64,000 nucleotides of DNA, taken from contig JAIOIE010000021.1 in the NCBI GenBank assembly GCA_019912665.1, positions 323,679 to 387,678 on the forward strand. Direction: 5' to 3'. The notes beneath the pieces were generated by a model. That model had not been told where the DNA came from, ran no database searches, and worked only from the letters and a program-made list of their open reading frames with translations. A program made the position numbers and the translations under genes. Shown here piece after piece: positions 16,144 to 25,923 of this stretch. Source of the stretch: Deltaproteobacteria bacterium. GTDB lineage: Bacteria > Desulfobacterota > GWC2-55-46. Within the stretch, counting starts at the first letter, position 1. Every line of letters begins with the position of its first letter.

Positions 16144-17078
16144 GTGGTTTACCTTCCCTGGATACTTTTTACGCTCTTCATAATCGCCATGCTCGCAATC
16201 GACCTCGGGGTCTTTAACCGCAAGGACCACGAGTGAAGGTAGGGGAGGCCCTTGCCTGGAGCGGGGTATGGATAGGCCTGGCGCTCGCCTTCAATGTCGG
16301 CGTGTACTTCTGGAGAGGGCCGGAGACCGCGATACAGTTCTTTACCGGGTACGTCATCGAGAAGTCCCTGAGCGTCGATAATATCTTCGTCTTTCTCCAG
16401 GTCTTTGCTTATTTCAGCGTGCCTGCCGTCTATCAGCACAAGATACTCTTCTGGGGCGTGCTCGGCGCAATAGCCATGAGGGCCGTCTTCATAGCGGCCG
16501 GGATCGCGCTTATAACGAAGTTCCACTGGATCATATACCTCTTCGGGGCGTTCCTGGTCTTTACCGGGGTCAAGATGGCTATCTCCAAAAAAGAGGAACT
16601 CCACCCGGAAAAGAACCCGCTTATAAGGCTTCTGCGGCGTTTCATCCCCATATCGGGCGATTACGAAGGAGGGAAGTTCCTGGTGCGGAGAAACGGCATC
16701 ATAATGGCCACTCCATTGATGGTCGTCCTCCTGGTAATCGAGACAACCGACGTCATCTTCGCGGTCGATTCAATACCGGCCATACTCGCCATAACGAGAG
16801 ACCCGTTCATAGTCTTCAGCTCAAACCTTTTCGCCATAATGGGGCTTAGGTCCCTCTTTTTCGTCCTGGCCGGGGCAGTCAAGCGCTTTTACTATATCCA
16901 TTACGGCCTCGCCGCCATACTCGCCTTCGTGGGTGTCAAAATGCTGGCCTCCGACTTCTATAAGCTCTCCTCGGCCACGGCCCTTGCGGCGGTTGCTGCA
17001 ATCCTCTCAATCTCGATGATAGCTTCCGTGCTCTGGCCGCCACGGGAAGAGGCGACAGCGACCGGGGAGGAACGATAG
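16144..17078 (+). CDS. TerC/Alx-family metal exporter, split by an apparent frameshift
   Basis: TerC-family integral membrane protein, probably a Mn2+ exporter given the riboswitch. The start is GTG 16144 behind a perfect AGGAGG. The first 30 codons encode TM1 (VYLPWILFTLFIIAMLAIDL, then GVFNRKDHE) and run into TGA at 16234. The rest, in the -1 frame from 16233, continues exactly as expected (VKVGEALAWSGVW) with EKSLSVDNIFVF, ETTDVIFAVDSIPAIL and SSNLFAIMGLRSLFF. Stepping back one base after GAG restores a normal protein of about 310 residues. This may be a sequencing error, a deletion mutation, recoding, or coupled reinitiation at the overlapping GTG. Confidence 0.85.
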
Positions 17079-17195
17079 GCCGCCTTCCATTCACGGCCTC
17101 GCTTGCATGTCGATCCCTGCGCTCAGGGAAGGGGCCCTCCGGCCCCTTCCCACTCCTTTTCTGCTATACTCCGAATAGTTAAAACGGATCTCGAA

Positions 17196-17783
17196 ATGGC
17201 AAAAGACATGAAGGGCATCGTAAGCCGGCGGAAATTCCTGACCGGCGCGGCGGCGTTCCTCGGCGCGCTCGGCGCGGCTTTTGCCGCGGTCCCTTTCATA
17301 AGGGCCATGAGCCCCACCAAGGACATACTCGCGGCCGGGGTCCAGGAGGTGGACATCTCTAACCTCCGCGAAGGGGAACTCCGGACCGTTATCTGGAGGA
17401 AGCAGCCGGTCTTCATCCTCCGGCGCACCCCGGCCATGATAGAGGAGGCGTCCCTCATAAACCCGGCAACGCTCGCAGACCCGGCAGCGCCCGAAGAACG
17501 GGTCGTGGACCCGGGCCTCTTCGTCTCAATAGGCATATGCACGCACCTCGGCTGCATACCGCAGTTCAGGGAAACGGTGCCTGAGACAGGTGTTGCTGGC
17601 TTTTACTGCCCCTGCCACGGCGGGAAATACGACAACCTCGGGAGAAGGCTCGGCGGCCCGCCGCCGGAAAACCTTCGCCTTCTTCCCTACCGGGTCGAGG
17701 GGCAGACGCTCATACTCGGCACCGAGCGCTTCGGCGGCTACGGCGAGAACGTAAGGAAGATACAGGACCTGCCAACGATTTAA
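17196..17783 (+). CDS. qcrA: Rieske [2Fe-2S] protein of the cytochrome bc complex
   Basis: The Rieske subunit takes one electron from quinol and passes it to cytochrome c1. About 195 residues: a Tat-type N-terminal anchor (SRRKFLTGAAAFLGALGAAF) and the cluster motifs CTHLGC (near 111) and CPCHGG (near 132), followed by GRRLGGPPPENLRLLPY. The start at 17196 (MAKDMKG) is chosen because the frame upstream encodes no plausible protein; 17208 is an alternative. Its TAA stop forms the left end of repeat A2. qcrB and the c1 gene follow. Confidence 0.93.
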   Translation: MAKDMKGIVSRRKFLTGAAAFLGALGAAFAAVPFIRAMSPTKDILAAGVQEVDISNLREGELRTVIWRKQPVFILRRTPAMIEEASLINPATLADPAAPEERVVDPGLFVSIGICTHLGCIPQFRETVPETGVAGFYCPCHGGKYDNLGRRLGGPPPENLRLLPYRVEGQTLILGTERFGGYGENVRKIQDLPTI

Positions 17784-17937
17784 TAGCTTGCTGAGAAACT
17801 CAAAAACATGTACAGGCTGCTCAAAAAGTCCAAGATGCGAGGAGTCGAAAAATGAGGAATGAGGCGTACTTTTTTGTACGCCGGAATGTCTAATTTTGAA
17901 GACGACAAAGCAGATTGGGCTTTTTCAGCAGCCGTTA
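17781..17937. repeat. type A palindromic repeat element, copy A2
   Basis: Aligns with A1 end to end: TAATAGCTTGCTGAGAAACT at the left, a central hairpin GCGTAC-TTTTTT-GTACGC, GACAAAGCAG, and CTTTTTCAGCAGCC at the right. Its first three bases are the stop codon of qcrA. Its last bases lead directly into AAGGAG, the ribosome binding site of qcrB. Confidence 0.87.
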
Positions 17938-17946
17938 AGGAGCCAA

Positions 17947-19152
17947 ATGGCCCGGTACCTCGATTGGATAGATAAGCGCCTTCCCCTCTCCGAATTTATC
18001 GAGAAGCACATAACTGGCTATCCCACCCCGAAAAATATCAATTACTTCTGGAACTTCGGCTCGGTCCTCGGAGTCTTCTTCGTAATCCAGGTCATAACCG
18101 GGGTCTGGCTCGCCATGTACTATAAGCCTGACGAGTCTCTGGCCTTCGACAGCGTCCAGCACATAATGCGGGACGTACACTACGGGTGGTTGATACGCTA
18201 CCTCCACGCGGTCGGCGCAACCGGCATCTTCTTCGCCCTTTACGTGCACATGGGGCGGGGCCTCTACTACGGCTCCTACAAGGGCCCCCGTGAGCTACTC
18301 TGGTGGATAGGGCTCCTCATTTTCCTGGGCTTCATGGCAGAGGCCTTCATGGGCTATCTCCTCCCCTGGGGGCAGATGTCCTTCTGGGGCGCTACCGTCA
18401 TAACCAACCTGTTTACGGCGATACCGTTCATCGGACAGGGGCTTACAGTATGGCTCCGGGGCGACTTTGCAGTCGGCGACGCGACCCTTACGAGGTTCTA
18501 CTCCTTTCACACGACCCTTTTCCCTTTCGCCATACTCGGGGGCCTCATAATCCTCCACCTCTCGGCCCTCCACAGGGTGGGATCGGGGAACCCCGAGGGA
18601 ATCGAGTACGACAAGAACGGGCCTGAGATGGTCCCCTTCTCGCCCTATTTCATTACAAAGGACGCCTGGTTCCTGAGCCTGGTCCTCACCATCTTTCTCT
18701 ACTTCGTCTTCTTTTGGCCCGATGCCTTCATGGAACCCGTAAATAACGAGCCCGCAAACCCATTGAAGACCCCGCTCCACATCGTGCCCGAATGGTATTT
18801 CCTCCCCTTCTACGCGATTTTGAGGTCCATTCCGGATAAGCTAGGGGGTGCTATCGCCATGGGCGCATCCATATTCATCCTGGCGCTCCTCCCCTTTCTC
18901 GACCGCTCGAAGACGCGTAGCGCGAAGTACAGACCCGTAAAGAAGGTGCTCACATGGATTTTTTTCCTGAATTTCATACTTCTCGGCTACATAGGCCTCT
19001 ACCCGCCGGACTTCATATCACCGGTCGGTGTGAGGATGGCCGTCCTCGGCATGATTGCGACGATAATTTATTTCCTGTTTTTCGCGCTCCTGCCTGTCCT
19101 GCCGTATTTCGAAAGGACCAGGGAGCCCCGGAAGGAGAAGAGGCGTGGCTAG
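17947..19152 (+). CDS. qcrB: cytochrome b subunit of the bc complex
   Basis: A full-length cytochrome b (about 401 residues) that carries the two b haems and the quinol sites. Residues 1-215 hold the N-terminal four-helix bundle with paired haem ligands in RYLHAVGATGIFF and YSFHTTLFPFAILGGLIILH, and GYLLPWGQMSFWGA. The Qo-site motif PEWY (IVPEWYFLPFYAILR) lies near 285 in the C-terminal half. AAGGAG precedes the ATG at 17947. The frame upstream is only repeat A2, so the longer start is rejected. It overlaps the c1 gene by eight bases. Confidence 0.95.
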   Translation: MARYLDWIDKRLPLSEFIEKHITGYPTPKNINYFWNFGSVLGVFFVIQVITGVWLAMYYKPDESLAFDSVQHIMRDVHYGWLIRYLHAVGATGIFFALYVHMGRGLYYGSYKGPRELLWWIGLLIFLGFMAEAFMGYLLPWGQMSFWGATVITNLFTAIPFIGQGLTVWLRGDFAVGDATLTRFYSFHTTLFPFAILGGLIILHLSALHRVGSGNPEGIEYDKNGPEMVPFSPYFITKDAWFLSLVLTIFLYFVFFWPDAFMEPVNNEPANPLKTPLHIVPEWYFLPFYAILRSIPDKLGGAIAMGASIFILALLPFLDRSKTRSAKYRPVKKVLTWIFFLNFILLGYIGLYPPDFISPVGVRMAVLGMIATIIYFLFFALLPVLPYFERTREPRKEKRRG

Positions 19153-19756
19153 GGTCCTGCTCCAAATCCTTCTTTTGTTCGTAATACTCTACCCCTTTCA
19201 GGCCCTTGCGGAGTTCCAAAGGGAGCGGGTGGCATTCGACATGGGCCCGGAGGCCTATTCAAGAGGCATGGGGCTCTACATGCAGCATTGCGCCGCCTGC
19301 CACGGGCTTAAGTACTTCCGGGGCCCGGACGCGCAGGAGGGCATACCCCCGGGACTGGACCCCGAATCCGCACAGACTGCCTTTGGCGTGGTGCCGCCTG
19401 ACCTGACCCTTATGGCCTCGGCCAGGGGAAAGGGGCTTAAGGGCGCGGAGTACATATATGACCTGCTTACAACCTACTACATCGCCGACGGGGAGATAAG
19501 GAACCGCGCCTTTGCCGAGGAAACCCAGACCGAGGGCGCCATAGCAATGCCCCCGCCCATCCCAATGGACGACCCCGGGCTTCCGGAAAAGGCGAGGGAC
19601 ATCGCCGCATTCCTCTATCTCGTCTCGGAACCCTCCCTTGAAGACAGGAGTAGCCTGGGCCCCTGGGTGCTCGGGTTCATGGCCCTCATTACGGCGGTCC
19701 TCTACGTCCTTAACCGCTATACCTGGAAGGAGCAGAAAAGGAAGCTCCGTGGCTGA
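19145..19756 (+). CDS. cytochrome c1-like monohaem subunit of the bc complex
   Basis: A 203-residue protein with a Sec signal (LLQILLLFVILYPFQALA), one CAACH haem motif near 49 in YMQHCAACHGLKYFRG, the distal Met region MPPPIPMDDP near 140, and a C-terminal anchor (LGFMALITAVLYVLNRYTW). This is the classical cytochrome c1 architecture. It overlaps qcrB by eight bases, completing a three-gene bc1-type operon (Rieske, b, c1). The complex likely reduces soluble cytochrome c. Confidence 0.9.
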   Translation: MARVLLQILLLFVILYPFQALAEFQRERVAFDMGPEAYSRGMGLYMQHCAACHGLKYFRGPDAQEGIPPGLDPESAQTAFGVVPPDLTLMASARGKGLKGAEYIYDLLTTYYIADGEIRNRAFAEETQTEGAIAMPPPIPMDDPGLPEKARDIAAFLYLVSEPSLEDRSSLGPWVLGFMALITAVLYVLNRYTWKEQKRKLRG

Positions 19757-19867
19757 GAGGGCCGGTGTAGTCCAGGCTTCTTTATCCGCCCCGTATCCAC
19801 TTAGCCTCTAAGCATTTTCTCCACCATGGCCTATTTTCGATTTTTTTCCTAATTTCGAGCACTTCCC

Positions 19868-19896
19868 TTGACAAAAATGCCCCGCGTACCTATATT
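19868..19896 (+). promoter_or_regulatory. sigma70-type promoter for dnaK
   Basis: A perfect TTGACA, 17-base spacer and TATATT. The preceding CCC (CCCTTGACA) would also partly suit a heat-shock sigma factor. Confidence 0.6.
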
Positions 19897-20031
19897 TACC
19901 ATAAGCGTGGCCGGGCCCGCGTGCCTGGCCTCTGAACCGCCCATTTTCAAAGAGAATTTATAAAATGTCTGGAGCATTAACGCCATATTTGTATCATAAG
20001 GCTCTTTAGGTCCAAGGCGAAAGGAAAATCC

Positions 20032-20110
20032 AGGCAACCTCTAAGAATCAGAGATTTTTCCCACAGTCAAGGAAAGACGGGGAAAAAACTCCAATTTTTA
20101 GAAGTTGCCT
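20032..20110. repeat. type B repeat element, copy B2 (internally deleted form)
   Basis: The ends AGGCAACCTCTAAGAATCAG and TTTTTAGAAGTTGCCT are inverted, but the long central core of the family is missing. It lies in the dnaK leader, 26 bases before the start codon. Confidence 0.75.
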
Positions 20111-20136
20111 TCAAAAAGCCAGGAGGAACGTAAAAG

Positions 20137-22023
20137 ATGGGAAAGATCATCGGCATAGACCTCGGCACCACCAACTCTGTCGTTGCGGTCATGGAGGCCG
20201 GGGAGCCGAAAGTCATAGTGAACGAGGAGGGGAGCCGCATAACCCCCTCTGTCGTGGCCTTCACCAAGGACAAGGAGATCCTCGTCGGCCAGGTGGCCAA
20301 AAGGCAGGCCGTAACGAACCCGGAGAACACCATCTTCTCCATTAAGAGGTTCATGGGGAGGAAGTTCGAAGAGGTCAACGAAGAGATGAAGATGGTGCCC
20401 TACAAGACCGAAAAGGACGACCAGGGCAGGGCCGTGGTCGTCTCGGGGAACATGGGGAAGACCTTCACCCCGCCCGAGATATCGGCCATGATACTCCAGA
20501 AGCTCAAGAGGTCGGCCGAGGCCTATCTCGGCGAGCCCGTGACCGAGGCCGTAATAACCGTCCCGGCCTACTTTAACGACGCGCAGAGGCAGGCGACCAA
20601 GGATGCGGGCAAGATAGCCGGCCTCGACGTAAAGAGGATAATAAACGAGCCCACGGCTTCGTCCCTGGCCTACGGCCTCGATAAGAAAAAGGAAGAGAAG
20701 ATAGCGGTCTACGACTTCGGCGGCGGCACCTTCGACATCTCCATACTCGAGGTCGGCGAAGGGGTCTTCGAGGTGAAGTCCACGAACGGCGATACGCACC
20801 TCGGCGGAGACAACTTCGACCAGAAGATTATCGACTGGCTCATATCCGAGTTCAAGAAGGACCAGGGCATCGACCTCTCGAAGGACAGGATGGCCCTCCA
20901 GAGGCTCAAGGAGGCGGCCGAGAAGGCCAAGATAGAGCTCTCCTCGACCATGGAGACCGAGATAAACCTCCCCTTCATAACCGCTGACGCCACGGGCCCC
21001 AAGCACCTCGTAATGAGGCTTTCGAGGGCCAAGCTCGAACAGCTCTGCGACGACCTCGTTCAGAGGAGCAAAAAGCCCTGCGAGCAAGCCTTGAGGGACG
21101 CGGGCCTTAACCCCTCTGACATAGACGAGGTGGTCCTTGTCGGCGGCATGACGAGAATGCCCGCGATTACGAAGCTAGTTAAGGAGTTCTTCGGCAAGGA
21201 GCCGCATAAGGGCGTTAACCCGGACGAGGTCGTGGCCATAGGCGCGGCCATACAGGGCGCGGTACTCGCTGGAGAGGTGAAGGATGTGGTGCTCCTTGAT
21301 GTTACGCCCCTTTCGCTCGGCGTAGAGACCCTGGGCGGGGTCATGACCACGCTCATAACCAGGAACACGACCATCCCGGCGAGGAAGAAGGAGACCTTCA
21401 CGACCGCGACCGACAACCAGACCCAGGTGGAGATCCACGTCCTGCAGGGCGAGAGGCCCATGGCCCGCGACAACAGGACGCTCGGCAGGTTCAACCTCCT
21501 GGGCATACCGCCTGCGCCGAGGGGAGTCCCCCAGGTCGAGGTGGCCTTTGACATAGACGCGAACGGAATACTCCACGTCTCGGCAAAGGACATGGCCAGC
21601 GGCAAGGAGCAGAAAATAACCATCACGGCTTCGAGCGGCCTTGAAAAGGACGAGGTCGAGAAGATGGTCAAAGAGGCCGAGTCGCATGCCGAAGAGGACA
21701 AGAAGCGGAAAGAGGCCATAGAAACTAGAAACCAGCTCGATTCGCTCATCTACTCTACCGGGAAGATAGTGGACGAGAACCGCGCAAAGCTCCCGGAAGA
21801 GGACGCGAAGGCCGCGGAAGAGGCACTTGCCGAAGGGAAAAAGGCGCTCGAGTCCAATGAGCTCGAAGTCCTCAAGGAAGCCGTAGGCAAGGTCACGGCA
21901 GCCTCGCACAAGATAGCCGAGACCCTCTACAAGACCGCGGCACAGCAGCCCGGCGAAGAAGGCGAGAAGAAGAAAGAGGGCGAGGTGGTCGAGGCTGAGG
22001 TGGTTGACGACCAGCAGAAGTAA
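20137..22023 (+). CDS. dnaK: Hsp70 chaperone DnaK
   Basis: ATP-driven chaperone, 628 residues. The nucleotide-binding domain shows [20 protein letters not shown] at the N-terminus, [21 protein letters not shown] near 140, [15 protein letters not shown] near 190 and [13 protein letters not shown] near 332. The linker [13 protein letters not shown] near 384 leads to the substrate domain, and the C-terminus ends in a charged [13 protein letters not shown] tail like the EEVKD-type tails. AGGAGG precedes the start. A CbpA-type J-domain gene follows about 500 bases later. No grpE or hrcA is adjacent. Confidence 0.98.
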   Translation: MGKIIGIDLGTTNSVVAVMEAGEPKVIVNEEGSRITPSVVAFTKDKEILVGQVAKRQAVTNPENTIFSIKRFMGRKFEEVNEEMKMVPYKTEKDDQGRAVVVSGNMGKTFTPPEISAMILQKLKRSAEAYLGEPVTEAVITVPAYFNDAQRQATKDAGKIAGLDVKRIINEPTASSLAYGLDKKKEEKIAVYDFGGGTFDISILEVGEGVFEVKSTNGDTHLGGDNFDQKIIDWLISEFKKDQGIDLSKDRMALQRLKEAAEKAKIELSSTMETEINLPFITADATGPKHLVMRLSRAKLEQLCDDLVQRSKKPCEQALRDAGLNPSDIDEVVLVGGMTRMPAITKLVKEFFGKEPHKGVNPDEVVAIGAAIQGAVLAGEVKDVVLLDVTPLSLGVETLGGVMTTLITRNTTIPARKKETFTTATDNQTQVEIHVLQGERPMARDNRTLGRFNLLGIPPAPRGVPQVEVAFDIDANGILHVSAKDMASGKEQKITITASSGLEKDEVEKMVKEAESHAEEDKKRKEAIETRNQLDSLIYSTGKIVDENRAKLPEEDAKAAEEALAEGKKALESNELEVLKEAVGKVTAASHKIAETLYKTAAQQPGEEGEKKKEGEVVEAEVVDDQQK

Positions 22024-22059
22024 AACGACCGCCCGACCCCACCGACCTTGTTATGAGCA

Positions 22060-22094
22060 AACCCGGGGGCCGCAAGCGCCCCCGGGTTTTTTTT
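22060..22094 (+). terminator. intrinsic terminator after dnaK
   Basis: A very strong GC stem, AACCCGGGGGC with GCCCCCGGGTT, followed by eight T residues. Confidence 0.92.
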
Positions 22095-22142
22095 CTGGCC
22101 GCCTGAACTGCGGATTGCAGGGGTTGAATAAAGATAGCGTCT

Positions 22143-22272
22143 GGGCAACCTCAAAATAGAATGGATTGAGGAAGCCCGGCAATAAAAAGTGCAGCATATA
22201 TGGCAATAAGCGAGCATTTCTATCACCATACTGCGCGGAATTCAGGGAAGGCCTTTTTTTAAAAGTTGTCTT
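22143..22272. repeat. type B repeat element, copy B3 (diverged)
   Basis: Starts GGGCAACCTCAAAATAGAAT, has the core AATAAAAAGTGCAGCATATA and ends AAAAGTTGTCTTA. The arms have diverged, so pairing is weaker than in other copies. It is tandem with B4. Confidence 0.7.
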
Positions 22273-22415
22273 AAGGCAAATCTCTAAAAAATAGAGATTT
22301 TTCACGCAATCAAGGAAGGGCGGGAATAAAAAGCGGAGCATATATGACAATATGTGAGCATTTTTATTCCCGCCCTGACACAGAGTCCGGGAAAAATATC
22401 AATTTAGAGGTTGCA
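22272..22415. repeat. type B repeat element, copy B4 (full length)
   Basis: Starts AAGGCAAATCTCTAAAAAAT. The core GGGCGGGAATAAAAAGCGGA, GCATATATGACAATATGTGA and GCATTTTTATTCCCGCCCT folds back on itself. It ends AATTTAGAGGTTGC. With B3 it fills the 500-base gap between dnaK and the J-protein gene. Confidence 0.85.
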
Positions 22416-22538
22416 TAGAGAGACTTGCCCTAATCCAGACCTGCTTGTAAAATCAAAAAGGGGCGCGGGCCGATCAGGAATATCTGCTCATTGCTGATTT
22501 TAAGCGGCTGCTGCTTTTTGCGCGGATTAAGGACCGAT

Positions 22539-23429
22539 ATGGCCAAAGACTACTACGCAACCCTCGGTGTTCCGAGGAACGCTTCGGAAGAGGAGATAAA
22601 AAAGGCCTATAGGAAGCTCGCGCGTGAATTCCACCCCGACCTCCATCCGGACAAAAGGGCCGAGATGGAGGCGAAGTTCAAGGAAATAAACGAGGCCTAT
22701 CAGGTACTTAACGACCCAAAGAAGCGGGCCGACTATGACCTTACAGGCCATGTGGGCTTCGAGACTGGCACAGGAGCCCCGGGCTACGCGCCAGGTGGCG
22801 TGAATTTCGAGGAATTCGGCTTTGGTTTCGGGGGGTTTGAGGACATATTCAGCGAACTCTTCGGCAGGGGCAGGGCCGGAAGGAGGGTGGCGCAAAGGGG
22901 GGAAGACCTGGAATACCGGCTTACCCTGGATTTCATCCAGTCAGTAAAGGGTGCGGAGACCGAAATAACGATACCGCGGCCGTCCGGGGCCGAGTCGCTA
23001 AAGGTCAGGATTCCGCCTGGGGTCGTAACCGGCTCGAGGGTAAGGGTTGCGGGAAAGGGCGGCGAAGGCCTGGCAGGAGGGCCACGAGGAGATCTCTATA
23101 TCCTCATAGCAGTAAGGCCGCATCCTTATTTCAGGAGAGAAAACAGGGATATATACCTGGACGTGCCGATAACCTTAAAGGAGGCCCTCATAGGCGCCGA
23201 AATAGAGGTGCCGACCATTGACGGCAATGTGAGGATAAAAGTGCCGGCCGGAACGCAGTCCGGTCAGATGCTCAGGGTCAAGGGCAAGGGAGCGTACGGC
23301 CGCGAGCGCGGCGACGAGTACGCGGTCATTAAGATAATGGTCCCCAAAAAGGTCGACGACAGGTCGCGGGAGCTCATAGAGGAATTCGAGAGCCGAAATC
23401 CATACGAGCCCCGAAAAGGACTGTGGTAG
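22539..23429 (+). CDS. cbpA: CbpA-type J-domain cochaperone (no zinc finger)
   Basis: A 296-residue DnaJ-related cochaperone. The J domain is at 1-70 with the HPD motif in REFHPDLHPD. Next is a Gly/Phe-rich region (EEFGFGFGGFEDIFSELFGRG), then two C-terminal beta domains with IPPGVVTGSRVRVAGKG and VPAGTQSGQMLRVKGKG. The four CxxCxGxG zinc motifs of true DnaJ are absent, so it is CbpA-like. The start at 22539 (MAKDYYATLGV) has AAGGA upstream; earlier in-frame ATG codons lie outside the conserved domain. It probably stimulates the neighbouring DnaK. Confidence 0.92.
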   Translation: MAKDYYATLGVPRNASEEEIKKAYRKLAREFHPDLHPDKRAEMEAKFKEINEAYQVLNDPKKRADYDLTGHVGFETGTGAPGYAPGGVNFEEFGFGFGGFEDIFSELFGRGRAGRRVAQRGEDLEYRLTLDFIQSVKGAETEITIPRPSGAESLKVRIPPGVVTGSRVRVAGKGGEGLAGGPRGDLYILIAVRPHPYFRRENRDIYLDVPITLKEALIGAEIEVPTIDGNVRIKVPAGTQSGQMLRVKGKGAYGRERGDEYAVIKIMVPKKVDDRSRELIEEFESRNPYEPRKGLW

Positions 23430-23640
23430 AATTAAGTATGGCGTTGCCCAATCAGGGCAAAAAAGGCTCTGCCGCTTGAGATGAGAACATAAGCGGGCGT
23501 AAGTAACCGCCCCATAAACCCATAAAAGCGGCAGCAGAAAAGGCGATTAGGGAAAGCTTGAAAACCTGAACCTAATGAGCCGAACGGCTTGTCAGGCCCC
23601 AACCGTCCGCCGGAACCCCGGCGGGCCTAAAGAGGCTATC

Positions 23641-25923
23641 ATGACCGAACTTGAAGAGATAAAAGAGAAGCTTACGCCGGCTGCTCGACGGGTTCTGGAC
23701 GCCGCCATAGAGGAGAGCAAGAACCGCCAGCATTATTATCTCGGCGTAGAGCACCTTTTCCTTGCCTTTGCCAAGGTGGAGGAGAACTTCTTCCGCGAGG
23801 TGATGGAGGACTTGAACCTCGACATCTTCCATGTAATAAACTTCCTTAACGAGCACCTGAACGTCTCCCGCCAGTACATAGGCCTGGGCCTCAAGATCCC
23901 GCCCGCCACAAGGAACGTCTTCAGGCTCGCCCGCGAAGAGGCCCAGAGGTGGGGCCGCGACGAACTCGACTCTACCGACCTCTTCATTGCCATATTCCAG
24001 GAGAACCACAGCCTACCGGCGAAGGTCTTCCGTAGCTTCGGCCTGGACCCCGATTACGTCATGCGGAGGATCACCGTAAAGGTCAGGAGCAAGGAGGAGA
24101 TGGAGGAGGAGCTCAAGAAAAAATACGAGCTGCCGCCGAACCTCAAGCACTTCGCCGTGAACCTCAATAAGCTCGCGAGATTCGACAGGCTCCCGGTCAT
24201 AATAGGCAGGGACGCCGAGATAGACCAGGTGATGGAGATACTCTGCCACATGGAACGCTCGAACTCCGTGATGATAATCGGCGAGCCGGGCGTGGGGAAG
24301 ACAGCTGTGGTCGAGGGGCTCGCAAGGAGGATAGAGCTCGAGCCGAAGAGGGTCCCCAAGCGCTTGAGGGACAAGCAGATAGTGAACCTGCAGATGAACT
24401 CGGTAGTCGCCGGGACCATCTTCAGGGGCATGTTCGAGGACAGGATAGAGAAGATAATAAAGGAGATAAAGGAGAGAAAGAACATCATCTTCTTTATCGA
24501 CGAGGCCCATACGCTAATCGGCGCGGGTTCGGCAATGGGCGTGCCGTCCGACGCGGCCAATATCTTCAAATCGACTCTTTCGAGGGGCGAGGTCCAGATA
24601 ATAGGCGCGACCACCCTTTCCGAGTACAAGGAGTTCATAGCGGAGGACGAGGCGCTCGCACGGAGGTTCAGGCTCGTCCACATACAGGAGCCGTCCGTCG
24701 ATGAGACGAGGAAGATACTTTACGGCATAAGGCCGCGGCTTGAGAAGAGCTACTCGGTCAAGGTCATGGACGAGGCCATTGAGACCGGGCTCGACATGAG
24801 CCAGAGATACATGCGCAGCCTCAAGATGCCGGACAAGGTCATCGGCTGGCTCGATACCTCCTGCGTAAAGGTCGAGATAAACAGGCCGTCCGAGCCCGTG
24901 GGCCCGGACGACATAATAGAGGTCATCTCCAAGGAGACGCGCATACCCAGGGACATGATCTTCAGGGACACTGTCGGCAGGTTCAAGGACATGGAGAAGA
25001 CCCTTGCGAGAAGGGTCGTGGGCCAGAAGGAGGCCATTAACGCCCTCTCGAAGAGGCTCAGGCTCAACAAGGGCCCCTTGAAAGAGAACTTCGCAAGGCC
25101 CGACGGCGTGCTCCTTTTCCTCGGCCCCACGGGCGTCGGGAAGACCGAGCTTGCCAAATCTCTCGCGGACTTCCTCTTCGGCGACGAAAAGAAGATGATA
25201 CGCCTCGACATGAGCGAGTACAAGGACTCGGGCGTGGCGGTAGATAAGCTCATCGGCATGCCGAGGGGCATAGTCGGCTCGGAGCGGGGAGGACTCCTCA
25301 CCAACCCGGTCCGCGAAAACCCCTACTCGGTAGTGCTCCTTGACGAGGTGGAGAAGGCCCACCCGTTCGTCCTTAACCTCTTCCTCCAGGTCTTTGACGA
25401 GGGATGGCTCACGGACGGCAGGGGGAAAAGGGTTTACTTCAGCGACACCGTCATAATAATGACAAGCAACCTCGGCGCGGACGTCTTCAGGAAATACGTG
25501 AAACCGCTGGGCTTCATGACCGAGGGCGAGGTTGACGCCCGGTCCTACAAAAAGGACATAATAAAAGAGGTGGAGAACACCCTTAGCCCCGAGTTCCTTA
25601 ACCGCATCGACGACGTCATAGTCTTCACGCCGCTTACGAGGAATGAAGTCAGGCAGCTTACGCTCATGTACCTCGAAAAGATACGCGAGCACATGGAAGG
25701 CTACGGCAAGCACCTCTCGGTCACCGAAAAAGCGGTTGACGTTCTGGTCGATAAGGGTTATAACCAGCGGTACGGTGCAAGGTTCCTGAAGAGGCACGTG
25801 GACGAGAAGATTAAGGTCCCCATAACCCTCAAGTGGAAGGAGGGGGACTTCTTCAAGGTGGACGCGGACAGGGGCGAAGTGACTGTGGAAGCATCCAATA
25901 TGGGCGAGCCGGCGCTGGCATGA
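23641..25923 (+). CDS. Clp/Hsp100 ATPase (ClpA/ClpC-like)
   Basis: A 760-residue AAA+ unfoldase. An N-terminal Clp repeat domain (about 1-150) is followed by AAA module 1 with Walker A GEPGVGKT and Walker B IIFFIDEAHTLIGAG, a short middle region without the long ClpB coiled coil, then AAA module 2 with GPTGVGKTELAKSLAD, VLLDEVEKAHP and the NRIDDVIVF sensor. The missing M domain and the overall length argue for a ClpA/ClpC-type protease partner, not ClpB. The ATG at 23641 follows AAAGAGG. Its stop overlaps the universal stress gene start by four bases (ATGA). Confidence 0.93.
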   Translation: MTELEEIKEKLTPAARRVLDAAIEESKNRQHYYLGVEHLFLAFAKVEENFFREVMEDLNLDIFHVINFLNEHLNVSRQYIGLGLKIPPATRNVFRLAREEAQRWGRDELDSTDLFIAIFQENHSLPAKVFRSFGLDPDYVMRRITVKVRSKEEMEEELKKKYELPPNLKHFAVNLNKLARFDRLPVIIGRDAEIDQVMEILCHMERSNSVMIIGEPGVGKTAVVEGLARRIELEPKRVPKRLRDKQIVNLQMNSVVAGTIFRGMFEDRIEKIIKEIKERKNIIFFIDEAHTLIGAGSAMGVPSDAANIFKSTLSRGEVQIIGATTLSEYKEFIAEDEALARRFRLVHIQEPSVDETRKILYGIRPRLEKSYSVKVMDEAIETGLDMSQRYMRSLKMPDKVIGWLDTSCVKVEINRPSEPVGPDDIIEVISKETRIPRDMIFRDTVGRFKDMEKTLARRVVGQKEAINALSKRLRLNKGPLKENFARPDGVLLFLGPTGVGKTELAKSLADFLFGDEKKMIRLDMSEYKDSGVAVDKLIGMPRGIVGSERGGLLTNPVRENPYSVVLLDEVEKAHPFVLNLFLQVFDEGWLTDGRGKRVYFSDTVIIMTSNLGADVFRKYVKPLGFMTEGEVDARSYKKDIIKEVENTLSPEFLNRIDDVIVFTPLTRNEVRQLTLMYLEKIREHMEGYGKHLSVTEKAVDVLVDKGYNQRYGARFLKRHVDEKIKVPITLKWKEGDFFKVDADRGEVTVEASNMGEPALA

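Larger units (their letters stand above)
19757..20136. other. intergenic leader region between the bc operon and dnaK
   Basis: About 380 bases without a gene. It holds a good sigma70-type promoter (19868-19896) and the short repeat B2 (20032-20110). No CIRCE inverted repeat was seen. A long untranslated leader of about 230 bases for dnaK is implied. Confidence 0.4.

Noticed and set aside
16042-16230. 62-codon minus-strand open frame over the riboswitch/terC start
   Set aside because: Overlaps the terminator and the start of terC; no independent support.
19757-20136. CIRCE/HrcA operator upstream of dnaK
   Set aside because: No TTAGCACTC-N9-GAGTGCTAA inverted repeat found.
24514-25797. 427-codon minus-strand open frame opposite the Clp ATPase gene
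   Set aside because: Antisense shadow of an unmistakable AAA+ gene; no domain or SD.
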